Part shown: positions 1 through 6,919 of the stretch, in pieces | Numbering within the stretch: position 1 is the stretch's first letter | How the letters are laid out: every line of letters starts with the position of its first letter | NCBI GenBank assembly: GCA_023441105.1 | Contig: JAEZQX010000007.1 | Coordinates: 1-15,378 of the forward strand | Length of the DNA: 15,378 bases | Origin: Pseudomonadota bacterium | GTDB taxonomy: Bacteria > Pseudomonadota > Gammaproteobacteria > Burkholderiales > Burkholderiaceae | Reading direction: 5' to 3' | Position numbers and translations under genes: made by a program | The notes under the pieces: generated by a model | What the model saw: the letters and a program-made list of their open reading frames with translations, nothing else | Told to the model about the DNA's origin: nothing | Databases searched by the model: none

Positions 1-512
1 CGCTCGAGGCGGGCGCGATGATGGCGGCGGCCGCGCGCCGCATCCGCGGCCGCCCAGTCCTGCGCCAGCGGCTTCAACACGATGCAGTCGACCGGGCAGG
101 GGGGCAGGCACAGCTCGCAGCCGGTGCAGCGGTCGGCCAGCACGTGATGCTGATGGCGCGGCGCGCCGACGATCGCGTCCACCGGGCAGGCCAGGATGCA
201 CTTGGTGCAGCCGATGCAGCGGCCGTTGTCGACCGCGGCGACGCTACGGCTCGGCGTCGGGCCGCAGTCCGGATCGAGGAGCAGCGGAGCCGTGTCGAGA
301 AGCCGTGCCAGGGCGCTGATGGTGGCGGTGCCGCCCGGCGGGCAGCGGTTGATGGGGGCAGTGCCGGCTGCGATCGCTTCGGCGTAGGGACGGCAGCCCG
401 TGTAGCCGCAGCGGCGGCACTGGGTCTGCGGAAGCAGACCGTCCACCGCGGCGGCGCGATCGGCGTCCTGCGGCAGGTCAGGCTGCCTTGCGCTTTCGCG
501 GTCGGGCCGCAT
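1..512 (-). CDS. rsxB: RnfB/RsxB-type iron-sulfur electron-transfer protein (3' end outside window)
   Basis: About 170 codons are visible before the left edge. The N-terminal part carries LPQTQCRRCGYTGCRPYAEA, the Cys signature of the RnfB [4Fe-4S] domain, followed by a conserved INRCPPGG. Two ferredoxin CxxCxxCxxxCP clusters follow (CIGCTKCILACPVDAI and CTGCELCLPPCPVDC). In the Rnf/Rsx complex RnfB passes electrons between soluble carriers and the membrane complex. Here the membrane helix that normally precedes the first cluster is missing: only about 25 residues lie before LPQTQC and they are polar, so this looks like the soluble form found in betaproteobacteria. I chose the ATG at 512 because it is the only good start upstream of the first cluster and has GAGGGA about 11 bases before it. 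It lies inside the 3' end of phaZ (35-base overlap), which suggests co-transcription. In relatives such a gene often precedes nth; that cannot be seen here. Confidence 0.9.
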   Translation of the reverse strand, partial: MRPDRESARQPDLPQDADRAAAVDGLLPQTQCRRCGYTGCRPYAEAIAAGTAPINRCPPGGTATISALARLLDTAPLLLDPDCGPTPSRSVAAVDNGRCIGCTKCILACPVDAIVGAPRHQHHVLADRCTGCELCLPPCPVDCIVLKPLAQDWAAADAARGRRHHRARLE

Positions 513-1749
513 CGACGATGAAATCCCTCACATGGGGGTAGATGATCTCCCGCCAGCGCCGGCCGCTGAAGATGCCGTAGTGGCCGGCGCCGCGCGCCAG
601 CAGGTGATGGTGCATCGACGGCGACAGGCCGGTGCAGAGGTCGTGGGCGGCCGCGGTCTGGCCGACGCCTGAGATGTCGTCGAGCTCGCCCTCGATGGTG
701 AGCAGGGACACGTTGCGGATGTCCTGCGGGCGCACCAGCATGGTCTTGCCTTCGAAGGGCAGTTCCCAGGTACCCATGGGAAGGCGAAACTCCTGGAAGA
801 CGGTCCGGATGGTCTCGAGATAGTAGTCCGCCGGCAGGTCCAGCACCGCGTTGTACTCGTCGTAGAAGCTGCGGTGGCTCTCGGCGTCCTCGAGGTCGCC
901 CCGCACCAGGTTGAGGTAGAAGTCCCAGTGCGACTGCGCATGGCGGTCGGGGTTCATCGCGACGAAGCCGGCGTGCTGCAGGAAGCCAGGATAGACCCGC
1001 CGGCCGGCGCCGGGATAGCGGCCCGGCACGCGATGGATCACCGTCCGCTCGAACCAGTCGAAGGGCTTGCGGGTGGCGAATTCATTGACCGCGGTGGGGC
1101 TCTGGCGCGGGTCGATCGGCCCGCCCATCATGGTCATGGTGCGCGCCTGCGCCGGATCCTTCAGGGTCGCCATGATGGAGACGGCCGCCAGCACCGGCAC
1201 CGTCGGCTGGCAAACCGACATCAGGTGGACGTCGGGCCCGAGATGGCGGATGAAGCGGATGCAGTAGGCGACGTAGTCGTGCAGGTGGAACTCGCCCTGC
1301 GACAGCGGCACCATCCGCGCGTCGATCCAGTCGGTGATGTAGACGTCGTGATCCGGCAGCATGGCGCGCACGGTGTCGCGCAGCAGGGAGGCATGGTGGC
1401 CGGACAGGGGAGCGAAGATCAGGACCTTGGGATCCCCCGCATGCCCGGCGAGGCGGGCGGGCAGCTGGCGCTCGAAGTGCAGCAGCTTGCAGAACGGCAA
1501 CTCCATGGCCACCTGCTCGACCACCGGCACGTCGATGCCGTCGATGCGGGTGGAAGGCAGCATGAAGGGCGGCTTCTCGTACTCCTTGCCGATCCGGTGC
1601 AGGAGCTCGAATCCGGCCGCGGCGCGGGTGGCGAGCGGCATGTAGCTGAATGGGCTGTAGGGACTGCTGTACAGCCGGCTCATCGCGCCGGCCCATCCGG
1701 AGACCGGGTTCAGCACGGCGCGTTGCGCCTCACGTACCTCGTAGAGCAT
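478..1749 (-). CDS. phaZ: Intracellular polyhydroxyalkanoate (PHB) depolymerase PhaZ
   Basis: The 423-residue protein matches the length and fold of intracellular PhaZ, which mobilises stored polyhydroxybutyrate granules in the cytoplasm. The alpha/beta-hydrolase nucleophile elbow reads LMSVCQPTVPVLA with Cys180 in place of the usual lipase Ser, as in the Cys-type Ralstonia PhaZ1 family. The likely acid is Asp357 or Asp358 in GELDDISG, and the His is His390 in ARGAGHYGIFSG. The N-terminus MLYEVREAQR and the segment with YSPFSYMPL also fit the family. The start ATG at 1749 has GGAGAG about 10 bases upstream. It is followed with overlap by the RsxB-like gene. The C-terminus is basic (RPRKRKAA), exactly where the next gene begins. 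There is no signal peptide, consistent with an intracellular enzyme. Confidence 0.93.
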   Translation of the reverse strand: MLYEVREAQRAVLNPVSGWAGAMSRLYSSPYSPFSYMPLATRAAAGFELLHRIGKEYEKPPFMLPSTRIDGIDVPVVEQVAMELPFCKLLHFERQLPARLAGHAGDPKVLIFAPLSGHHASLLRDTVRAMLPDHDVYITDWIDARMVPLSQGEFHLHDYVAYCIRFIRHLGPDVHLMSVCQPTVPVLAAVSIMATLKDPAQARTMTMMGGPIDPRQSPTAVNEFATRKPFDWFERTVIHRVPGRYPGAGRRVYPGFLQHAGFVAMNPDRHAQSHWDFYLNLVRGDLEDAESHRSFYDEYNAVLDLPADYYLETIRTVFQEFRLPMGTWELPFEGKTMLVRPQDIRNVSLLTIEGELDDISGVGQTAAAHDLCTGLSPSMHHHLLARGAGHYGIFSGRRWREIIYPHVRDFIVDAARPRKRKAA

Positions 1750-1973
1750 CTAATTTTCTCTCCAACCGGCTTCCGGCAGATGTCCGAACAGGCGCCGGAA
1801 CGGCGGGTCCGACCCCGGCTTCGGCCGATCGGTCTGCGGCCCGCCGAGAGGCAGGCCACGGACCGAGTCGCCCGTGGGGCGAAGGCGACTAGGCAATTTC
1901 CAGGCCCAGCCTACCGCGGGAGCGGGCCGGATGCGCGGAAATCGTTCGCAAAGTGGCCGAAAGGACCACAGTA

Positions 1974-1989
1974 GCAGCCGTCCGGCTGC
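1974..1989 (-). terminator. Perfect hairpin after fdxA
   Basis: GCAGCCG and CGGCTGC form a perfect 7-bp stem around a 2-base spacer, 25 bases past the fdxA stop codon. There is no T-run after it, so rho-independent termination is uncertain. The rest of 1750-2014 (about 265 bases) shows no gene; it must contain the phaZ promoter if phaZ is not read through from fdxA, but I see no convincing -35/-10 pair. Confidence 0.4.
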
Positions 1990-2014
1990 CTATCACCACG
2001 CCGGGCACACTCCG

Positions 2015-2338
2015 TCACCCTTCCAGGTACTTCAGCTTGTCCTTCTCGTCCTTCCAGTCGTCGGCGTCCGGAAGGGGACCCTTGGTCCTGGTGATGCTCG
2101 GCCAGGACCTGGCCTTCTCGGCGTTCAATTCGATCAGGTGCTGCATGTCGGCCGGCACGTCCTCCTCGGCCTTGATGGCCTCCACCGGACATTCCGGGAT
2201 GCAGACGGCGCAGTCGATGCATTCGTCCGGGTCGATGACCAGCATGTTGGGGCCTTCCCGGAAACAGTCGACCGGGCAGACATCCACGCAGTCAGTGTAC
2301 TTGCAGCGGATGCAGGATTCGAGGACGATGTGCGGCAT
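2015..2338 (-). CDS. fdxA: 7Fe ferredoxin FdxA ([3Fe-4S][4Fe-4S])
   Basis: This 107-residue protein is collinear with Azotobacter-type ferredoxin I. Cys9, Cys12, Cys17, Cys21 and Cys25 are followed by Cys40, Cys43, Cys46 and Cys50, the spacing of a 7Fe ferredoxin. By family analogy Cys9, Cys17 and Cys50 bind the [3Fe-4S] cluster, and Cys21, Cys40, Cys43 and Cys46 the [4Fe-4S] cluster. The motifs [29 protein letters not shown] and the C-terminal LPDADDWK are hallmark FdxA segments. It is a soluble low-potential electron carrier, linked in other bacteria to redox-stress responses. The ATG at 2338 has no clear Shine-Dalgarno (CGAACCTCC precedes it). The leader carries a tandem 12-bp repeat and a TAAAAT -10-like element. 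It is divergent from pncB. Confidence 0.95.
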   Translation of the reverse strand: MPHIVLESCIRCKYTDCVDVCPVDCFREGPNMLVIDPDECIDCAVCIPECPVEAIKAEEDVPADMQHLIELNAEKARSWPSITRTKGPLPDADDWKDEKDKLKYLEG

Positions 2339-2344
2339 GGAGGT

Positions 2345-2368
2345 TCGCGGTCTTTATCGCGGTCTTTT
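2345..2368. repeat. Tandem 12-bp direct repeat in the fdxA leader
   Basis: TCGCGGTCTTTA (2345-2356) is followed directly by TCGCGGTCTTTT (2357-2368), 11 of 12 bases identical. It lies 6 bases upstream of the fdxA ATG, between the -10-like element and the start codon, where a Shine-Dalgarno would be expected. It may be a regulator site, an mRNA element or a chance duplication. Confidence 0.75.
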
Positions 2369-2381
2369 GGATCGAACGGTG

Positions 2382-2387
2382 ATTTTA
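2382..2387 (-). promoter_or_regulatory. -10-like element for fdxA
   Basis: On the minus strand this reads TAAAAT (5 of 6 to TATAAT), giving a leader of roughly 40 bases before the fdxA ATG. No matching -35 is visible at 16-18 bp spacing, so an activator or alternative sigma factor may be needed, or the match is chance. Confidence 0.35.
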
Positions 2388-2424
2388 CTCGCGGCGGCGG
2401 GCGCGCCGTTTCCCGGCAAATCAT

Positions 2425-2440
2425 CCCTGCGGCCGCAGGG
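2425..2440. promoter_or_regulatory. Perfect 16-bp palindrome upstream of pncB (possible operator)
   Basis: CCCTGCGGCCGCAGGG is a perfect 8+8 inverted repeat. It sits 7 bases upstream of the pncB -10-like element, occupying the -35/spacer region, and also lies in the divergent fdxA regulatory region. The position suits an operator; which regulator would bind is unknown. In such GC-rich DNA a 16-bp palindrome is not proof of function. Confidence 0.4.
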
Positions 2441-2447
2441 TTGCCTC

Positions 2448-2453
2448 TAGAAT
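2448..2453 (+). promoter_or_regulatory. -10-like TAGAAT directly before pncB (leaderless-type promoter)
   Basis: TAGAAT (5 of 6 to consensus) ends 7 bases before the pncB ATG at 2461, so transcription would begin at or next to the start codon. No Shine-Dalgarno is visible between it and the ATG, and no good -35 lies 16-18 bp upstream, where the palindrome sits instead. Confidence 0.4.
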
Positions 2454-2460
2454 CCGCCCC

Positions 2461-3651
2461 ATGATCATCGACTCGCTGCTCGATACCGACCTGTACAAGT
2501 TCACGATGATGCAGGTCGTCCTGCATCACTTCCCCGGGGCGCAGGTGGAGTATCGCTTCAAGTGCCGCAATCCCGGCGTCGACCTGGTCCCCTACGTCGA
2601 CGAGATCAAGCAGGAAATCGCCCACCTCTGCACCTTGCGCTTCCGCGAGGAGGAGCTCGACTACCTGCGCTCCATGCGCTTCATCAAGAGCGACTTCGTG
2701 GACTTCCTGGGCCTGTTCCAGATGAACCAGAAGTACATCTCGGTGCAGCCGGCCGACCCGTCGGACGGCAGGAGCGCCCCGGGCGAGATCGTCATCACCA
2801 TCCGCGGGCCCTGGCTGTACACCATCCTGTTCGAGATCCCGGTCCTCGCCATCGTCAACGAGCTGTACTTCCGGAACACGGTGGCGCTGCCGGACTACGA
2901 CGAGGGCCGCCGCCGCCTGGATGCCAAGATCCGCGGCATCAACGAGGATCCGCAGATGTCGGGCATCCGGATCGCGGATTACGGCAGCCGGCGCCGCTTC
3001 TCGCGCCGCTGGCACGAGGAGGTCCTGCAGACCTGCAAGACCCGGCTGGGCGTGCGCTTCGCCGGCACCTCCAACGTCCTGTTCGCGATGCGGCAGGGCC
3101 TGGTGCCCCTCGGCACCATGGCGCACGAGTATCTCCAGGCCTGCCAGGCGCTGGGGCCGCGGCTGCGGGATTCGCAGACCTTCGCCTTCGAGATGTGGGC
3201 CAAGGAGTATCGCGGCGACCTCGGCATCGCGCTGGCGGACGTCTTCGGCTTCGACGCCTTCCTGCGCGACTTCGACATGTATTTCTGCAAGCTGTTCGAC
3301 GGCGCCCGCCATGATTCCGGCGATCCGTTCGCCTGGGGCGAGCGGCTGATCGCCCATTACGTCGCCAATCGCGTGAACCCGGCCACCAAGACGCTGGTGT
3401 TCTCGGATTCGCTCAACTTCGACCTCGCCAAGAAGCTCTACCTGCGCTTCAAGGACCGCGCCATCGTGGCCTTCGGGGTCGGCACCAACCAGACCAACGA
3501 CCTCGGCTACACGCCGCTGCAGATCGTCATCAAGATGGTCCGCTGCAACGGCCAGCCGGTGGCGAAGCTGTCCGACACGCCGTCCAAGAACATGTGCGAC
3601 GACGAGGCGTACATCAAGTACCTGCGCCAGGTCTTCGAGATCAAGCCATGA
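2461..3651 (+). CDS. pncB: Nicotinate phosphoribosyltransferase
   Basis: The 396-residue product matches PncB (about 400 residues), which converts nicotinate, PRPP and ATP to nicotinate mononucleotide in the NAD salvage (Preiss-Handler) pathway in the cytosol. The N-terminus [20 protein letters not shown] is the family signature. Further matches are [29 protein letters not shown] and GTMAHEY, with His222 in the position of the His that is phosphorylated by ATP in the Salmonella enzyme. The C-terminal VFSDSLNF and [12 protein letters not shown] are phosphate-binding segments. The ATG lacks a Shine-Dalgarno and sits 7 bases after TAGAAT. Its stop codon overlaps the next ATG (ATGA), so the downstream dehydrogenase is probably translationally coupled. 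Confidence 0.96.
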   Translation: MIIDSLLDTDLYKFTMMQVVLHHFPGAQVEYRFKCRNPGVDLVPYVDEIKQEIAHLCTLRFREEELDYLRSMRFIKSDFVDFLGLFQMNQKYISVQPADPSDGRSAPGEIVITIRGPWLYTILFEIPVLAIVNELYFRNTVALPDYDEGRRRLDAKIRGINEDPQMSGIRIADYGSRRRFSRRWHEEVLQTCKTRLGVRFAGTSNVLFAMRQGLVPLGTMAHEYLQACQALGPRLRDSQTFAFEMWAKEYRGDLGIALADVFGFDAFLRDFDMYFCKLFDGARHDSGDPFAWGERLIAHYVANRVNPATKTLVFSDSLNFDLAKKLYLRFKDRAIVAFGVGTNQTNDLGYTPLQIVIKMVRCNGQPVAKLSDTPSKNMCDDEAYIKYLRQVFEIKP

Positions 3652-4625
3652 CCGATACCGTGCGTCCGCGCCTGCTGGTGACCCGGCGCGTCTTCCCCGA
3701 AGTCCTCGATCACCTGGCAACGGTGTTCGACGTCGAGGCCAATCCGCAGGACGATCTCTGGCCGCCGGAAGACCTGCGCGCCCGCGCAGCCGACAAGGAC
3801 GCGCTGTTCGTCGTCACCTCGGACAAGGTGGATGAGCCGCTGCTGCAGGCCAGTCCCCGGCTCAAGCTGGTGGCGACCGGGGCGGTGGGCTACAACCACA
3901 TCGACCTGGCCGCCTGCGCCCGCCGCGGCGTCCTGGTCACCAACACCCCGGACGTGCTGACCGAGGCGACCGCCGACATGGCGTTCGCCCTGCTGATGGC
4001 CACCGCCCGCCGGATCACCGAATCGGAGCGCTGGCTGCGCCAGGGTCATTGGCAACGCTGGGCCTGGGACCAGTTCCTGGGTGCCGACCTGCACGGCGCG
4101 ACCCTCGGCATCATCGGCATGGGCCGCATCGGTTCGGCCATCGCCCGCCGGGCGACGGGCTTCGACATGAAGCTGCTCTACACCAATCGCAGCCGGGCGG
4201 CCAACGAAGCCGAGTTGGGCGCCACCCGGGTGGCGAAGGAAGAGCTGCTGGCCCGTGCCGATCATGTGCTGCTGGTCCTGCCGTATTCGCCGCAGACCCA
4301 TCACACCATCGGCCGCGCGGAGCTGGCGCTGATGAAGCCGACCGCCACCCTGGTCAACATCGCCCGCGGCGGCATCGTCGACGACGAGGCGCTGGCGCAG
4401 GCGCTGCGCGAGGGCCGCATCGCCGCTGCCGGGTTGGACGTCTTCGAGAACGAACCGGCGCTGAACCCGGCGCTGCTGGCAGTGGACAACATCGTGATCA
4501 CGCCGCACATCGGCAGCGCCACACGCTCGTCCCGGCTGGCGATGGCGATGCTCGCCGCGCGCAACCTCACCGACGTGTTCGGCGGCCGTCCGCCGCTGAC
4601 ACCGGTCGCGCCGCCCGCCGCATAG
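3648..4625 (+). CDS. D-2-hydroxyacid dehydrogenase (glyoxylate/hydroxypyruvate reductase-like)
   Basis: This 325-residue protein of the D-isomer 2-hydroxyacid dehydrogenase family reduces a 2-oxoacid with NAD(P)H. Rossmann motif GMGRIG covers residues 157-162. The catalytic triad of the family is visible: Arg240 ([10 protein letters not shown]), Glu269 (FENEP) and His287 (TPHIGSAT). After the second beta strand the sequence is YTNRS rather than an acidic residue, which favours NADPH (inference). It resembles GyaR/GhrB-type glyoxylate, hydroxypyruvate or 2-ketogluconate reductases; the exact substrate cannot be fixed. I chose the ATG at 3648 because it overlaps the pncB stop as ATGA and starts a normal-length protein. 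The open frame extends back to 3594, but that part lies inside pncB. Coupling to pncB may only reflect co-expression. Confidence 0.92.
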   Translation: MTDTVRPRLLVTRRVFPEVLDHLATVFDVEANPQDDLWPPEDLRARAADKDALFVVTSDKVDEPLLQASPRLKLVATGAVGYNHIDLAACARRGVLVTNTPDVLTEATADMAFALLMATARRITESERWLRQGHWQRWAWDQFLGADLHGATLGIIGMGRIGSAIARRATGFDMKLLYTNRSRAANEAELGATRVAKEELLARADHVLLVLPYSPQTHHTIGRAELALMKPTATLVNIARGGIVDDEALAQALREGRIAAAGLDVFENEPALNPALLAVDNIVITPHIGSATRSSRLAMAMLAARNLTDVFGGRPPLTPVAPPAA

Positions 4626-4628
4626 GAG

Positions 4629-4660
4629 CCTGCGCGGCAGGAGGGCGCCAGGGAAGCGCC
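4629..4660. terminator. Two small hairpins between convergent genes
   Basis: In the 48-base gap between two convergent genes, CCTGC-gcg-GCAGG (4629-4641) and GGCGC-7 bases-GCGCC (4644-4660) could each form a short stem. Neither has a T-run. A bidirectional terminator is possible but weakly supported. Confidence 0.25.
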
Positions 4661-4673
4661 GGGATACGGGCAC

Positions 4674-5780
4674 TCAAAAGGCGAACTTGACGCCCAGCAT
4701 CATCTGGCGATCGAGCGTGGCCGCCAGGTCGCTGTGGTAGCGCGATTCGGCGAAGGCCGACATGTCGCGCGACACCTTGGTGGTCATGCCCAAGCCGACG
4801 ACACCCTGGGTCACCGACGACGTGGTGCCGACGCCGGCGACGGTGATGATTTCCTTCTGCACCTCGACCAGCACCATCGGGCGCACCGCGCCGAACGGCG
4901 TGGTCCAGGTGGTGGCGGCGGTGCTGCCGAGGGAGACGGCTGACAGGCCGTAGCTCAGGGGCGCGGTGCCGCTGGCCAGGCCGGTGTCGAGGTTGGTCTG
5001 GATGCGGTCGTAGCGGCTGTACGGCGACCAGTACCACTCGCCGATCTGGCGCGGGTTGTTGAGGGTCATCGTGAAGCCGCGGCTGGTGCCCTCCATGCCA
5101 CCGACACCCGCCGCGGCGATCTCGCTGCTGTGGGACTGGTGCATGCCGTAGGACAGGCTCATGTCGACGAAGATGCGTTGCAGCGGCTGCATCGTCATGT
5201 AGGCCGATACCGTGGTGCCGGTGGCGTCGCCTGTATGCAGGCGGCCGGCCGCCATGCCGAACATGAAGTCCTCCGAGACCCGGTAGTCGCTGCCGACGGT
5301 GAGGTCGGTGGTGGTCACGCTCGATGCGGTGTCGTTGTCGCCGTCGGTGTAGAGGTCGCCGCGGATGAAGCTGTTGATCACGCCGACCGAGCTCGGTGCG
5401 ATGCGCTTGAGACCGGGCACCGTGGAGGCCGGCGCCGGCTTGTTGCGAACCTGCAGCGGTATGCTGCGCTGGTCGCCGGACATGGTCAGGTTGTTGGCGA
5501 AGCGGGGCAGGTCGGCCTGGCTCTTCGACTGGCGCACCCGCACCTGCCGGGCGCGGACCTGCGACTGGTGGGCCCGGATGCTGTCCTGGGCGGCGGCGCG
5601 GAAATTCATCGAGACCGGCTGGAGGTCGCGGACGATGACTTGCGCTGGCGCCAAGCTCGGCGCGAGTGCAGCAACGGCCAGCGCGAACAGCGCAGCGGCG
5701 GAAACGGTACCAGGCTTGACCAATCGGAGGAGGGACCGGCGGACAGCAGGGCAACGAGTGATGGAGGCGGTCTTCTGCAT
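4674..5780 (-). CDS. Autotransporter-type outer-membrane beta-barrel protein without a clear passenger
   Basis: This 368-residue exported protein has a long N-region with several Arg, a hydrophobic core (AAALFALAVAALAPSLAPA) and a likely signal peptidase site near residue 46. Residues about 50-140 are polar and basic, with QVRARQVRVRQSKSQ. From about residue 140 it shows alternating amphipathic strands with aromatic and small residues. It ends in MMLGVKFAF, a C-terminal Phe typical of BAM-inserted outer-membrane barrels. The layout fits an autotransporter beta-domain with only a very short N-terminal region, so it may be a stand-alone barrel and not a virulence autotransporter. The ATG at 5780 is preferred over a TTG two codons upstream; neither has a clear Shine-Dalgarno. 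It follows the acyl-CoA-binding gene by about 207 bases, so it is probably transcribed separately. Function unknown. Confidence 0.75.
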   Translation of the reverse strand: MQKTASITRCPAVRRSLLRLVKPGTVSAAALFALAVAALAPSLAPAQVIVRDLQPVSMNFRAAAQDSIRAHQSQVRARQVRVRQSKSQADLPRFANNLTMSGDQRSIPLQVRNKPAPASTVPGLKRIAPSSVGVINSFIRGDLYTDGDNDTASSVTTTDLTVGSDYRVSEDFMFGMAAGRLHTGDATGTTVSAYMTMQPLQRIFVDMSLSYGMHQSHSSEIAAAGVGGMEGTSRGFTMTLNNPRQIGEWYWSPYSRYDRIQTNLDTGLASGTAPLSYGLSAVSLGSTAATTWTTPFGAVRPMVLVEVQKEIITVAGVGTTSSVTQGVVGLGMTTKVSRDMSAFAESRYHSDLAATLDRQMMLGVKFAF

Positions 5781-5987
5781 CGGCAAGGCTCATTGTTGGC
5801 GGCGAGGGGCCGGTTGCCGCAACGCCGTCTGAGCGCCGATTCTGGGTGCCGGTACCGGTGGGGACCAGCCAGGCAGGCATGAACGGTCGTTAGCGCCGTA
5901 CCAACTGCACGTCCGTGTGGCAATCCGACCTTGACAGGGGCCCGGGCTGGATCGCCCGGCGGCGGCGCGCGTCGGCGCCGTTGGCCG

Positions 5988-6245
5988 TCAGCCCTTGAGC
6001 TCTTCGATGAGATCGATGTACTGCTGCATGGCGTCTTCCCGGCTGGTGCCCGCCAGCGCCTGCCAGGCGTCCCACTTGGCCCGACCCACCAGGTCGGCGA
6101 ATCCCGGCCGCTCGCCTTGCGCGTCGCCGCTGCTGGCCTGCTTGAAGAGGGCGTAGATCTTCAGCAGCGTCATGTTGTCGGGCCGTTCCGGCAGGTTCCG
6201 GGATTCGGCCTGCGCCTTCTCGAATGCAGCCGCGAGGTCTGCCAT
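5988..6245 (-). CDS. Acyl-CoA-binding protein (ACBP)
   Basis: This 85-residue protein is a complete ACBP domain, the usual size for the family. Diagnostic segments are LKIYALFKQASSGD, RPGFADLVGRAKWDAW and the C-terminal AMQQYIDLIEEL. The conserved Tyr, Lys and Trp residues that contact the acyl-CoA adenine and phosphate groups are present. It should bind medium- and long-chain acyl-CoA in the cytosol, buffering or carrying it. The ATG at 6245 has GGGAGAAG about 6 bases upstream, a good ribosome binding site. ACBPs are patchily distributed in bacteria. The 119 bases separating it from the upstream 2H phosphoesterase gene suggest its own promoter, but none is clear. The phaZ elsewhere in this window is also an acyl-thioester/storage-lipid gene, though not adjacent. 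Confidence 0.93.
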   Translation of the reverse strand: MADLAAAFEKAQAESRNLPERPDNMTLLKIYALFKQASSGDAQGERPGFADLVGRAKWDAWQALAGTSREDAMQQYIDLIEELKG

Positions 6246-6351
6246 GGTTGCTTCTCCCTGCGTGGCGCCGGTCTGTGCTCCCAGGAAGCCGCCGGCTTTG
6301 TTACCGCTGTTGCGCAGGCAAGGATACAAGGGAGGGCGAGGCGGTCCGATT

Positions 6352-6363
6352 GGGGAATTCCCC
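6352..6363. repeat. Perfect 12-bp palindrome after the 2H phosphoesterase gene
   Basis: GGGGAATTCCCC is a perfect palindrome lying one base past the stop codon of the minus-strand gene ending at 6365 and 107 bases upstream of the ACBP start. It could be a hairpin or a protein site. There is no T-run. Confidence 0.35.
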
Positions 6364-6364
6364 G

Positions 6365-6919
6365 TCAGCTCCGCAGTTGCCGATGCCCGTACACCTGCCA
6401 GTGCGCGACGCGCGACAGGTCGTGACACCCCGGCGCCGGCCGCACCGCGGCGATGCGGTCGAAGCGCAGCGTATGGCCATGGAGGTCGTGGTCGCGGGCA
6501 AGCTCCGCGCGTTGCTGCGGCGGGAACTGGCCATAGAGGAGGCTGACATGCGGCTGGAACTCGTAGGTGCCGGCAACCGCAAGCTGCGCGACCAGATCCC
6601 GACGCAGCGCCATCAGGCCGGGCCCATCCTGCAGCTCGCAGGACATGCCCAGGTACAAGGCCTTGTAGTAGGCGTCGCTGTGGCCGGTGGCAAGCATTGC
6701 CAGCGCCAGCGAAGCGTGGCGGTCCGCCACCCGGGCCAGCAGAGCCTCGACGTCGAGCTGCGCCGGACAGTCGGCGACATGCAGGGTGACGTGCGGTTCG
6801 AAGACGGGGGCGGCATGCGTCGTCGCCAGCGCATCGATCAGCGCCTGCAGGCGCGCGGCATCGGCCGCGCAGGGCAGCAGCCAGAATGCTGCCGGGACGT
6901 GATGCGCGGTAGCGGTCAT
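6365..6919 (-). CDS. 2H phosphoesterase, 2'-5' RNA ligase / cyclic phosphodiesterase-like
   Basis: This 184-residue protein has the two HxT/S motifs that define the 2H phosphoesterase superfamily: PHVTLHV (His43, Thr45) and PHVSLLYG (His124, Ser126), each preceded by FEP or FQP. Such enzymes act on 2',3'-cyclic phosphates or 2'-5' bonds of RNA or small nucleotides. The layout, with ALYLGMSCEL between the motifs, resembles plant/yeast cyclic phosphodiesterases more than ThpR, so a nucleotide rather than tRNA substrate is possible (inference). The ATG at 6919 overlaps the stop codon of the upstream nucleotidyltransferase gene as ATGA, which indicates translational coupling. The frame stays open far upstream of this ATG, but that stretch is antisense or overlapping and not coding. 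Confidence 0.83.
   Translation of the reverse strand: MTATAHHVPAAFWLLPCAADAARLQALIDALATTHAAPVFEPHVTLHVADCPAQLDVEALLARVADRHASLALAMLATGHSDAYYKALYLGMSCELQDGPGLMALRRDLVAQLAVAGTYEFQPHVSLLYGQFPPQQRAELARDHDLHGHTLRFDRIAAVRPAPGCHDLSRVAHWQVYGHRQLRS

Noticed and set aside
2134..3720. A 528-codon minus-strand frame opposite pncB
   Set aside because: It is the antisense shadow of pncB, with low-complexity composition and no motifs; pncB is unambiguous on the plus strand.
3507..4673. A 388-codon minus-strand frame opposite the hydroxyacid dehydrogenase
   Set aside because: It is antisense to a gene with complete catalytic motifs and shows no recognisable protein signature.
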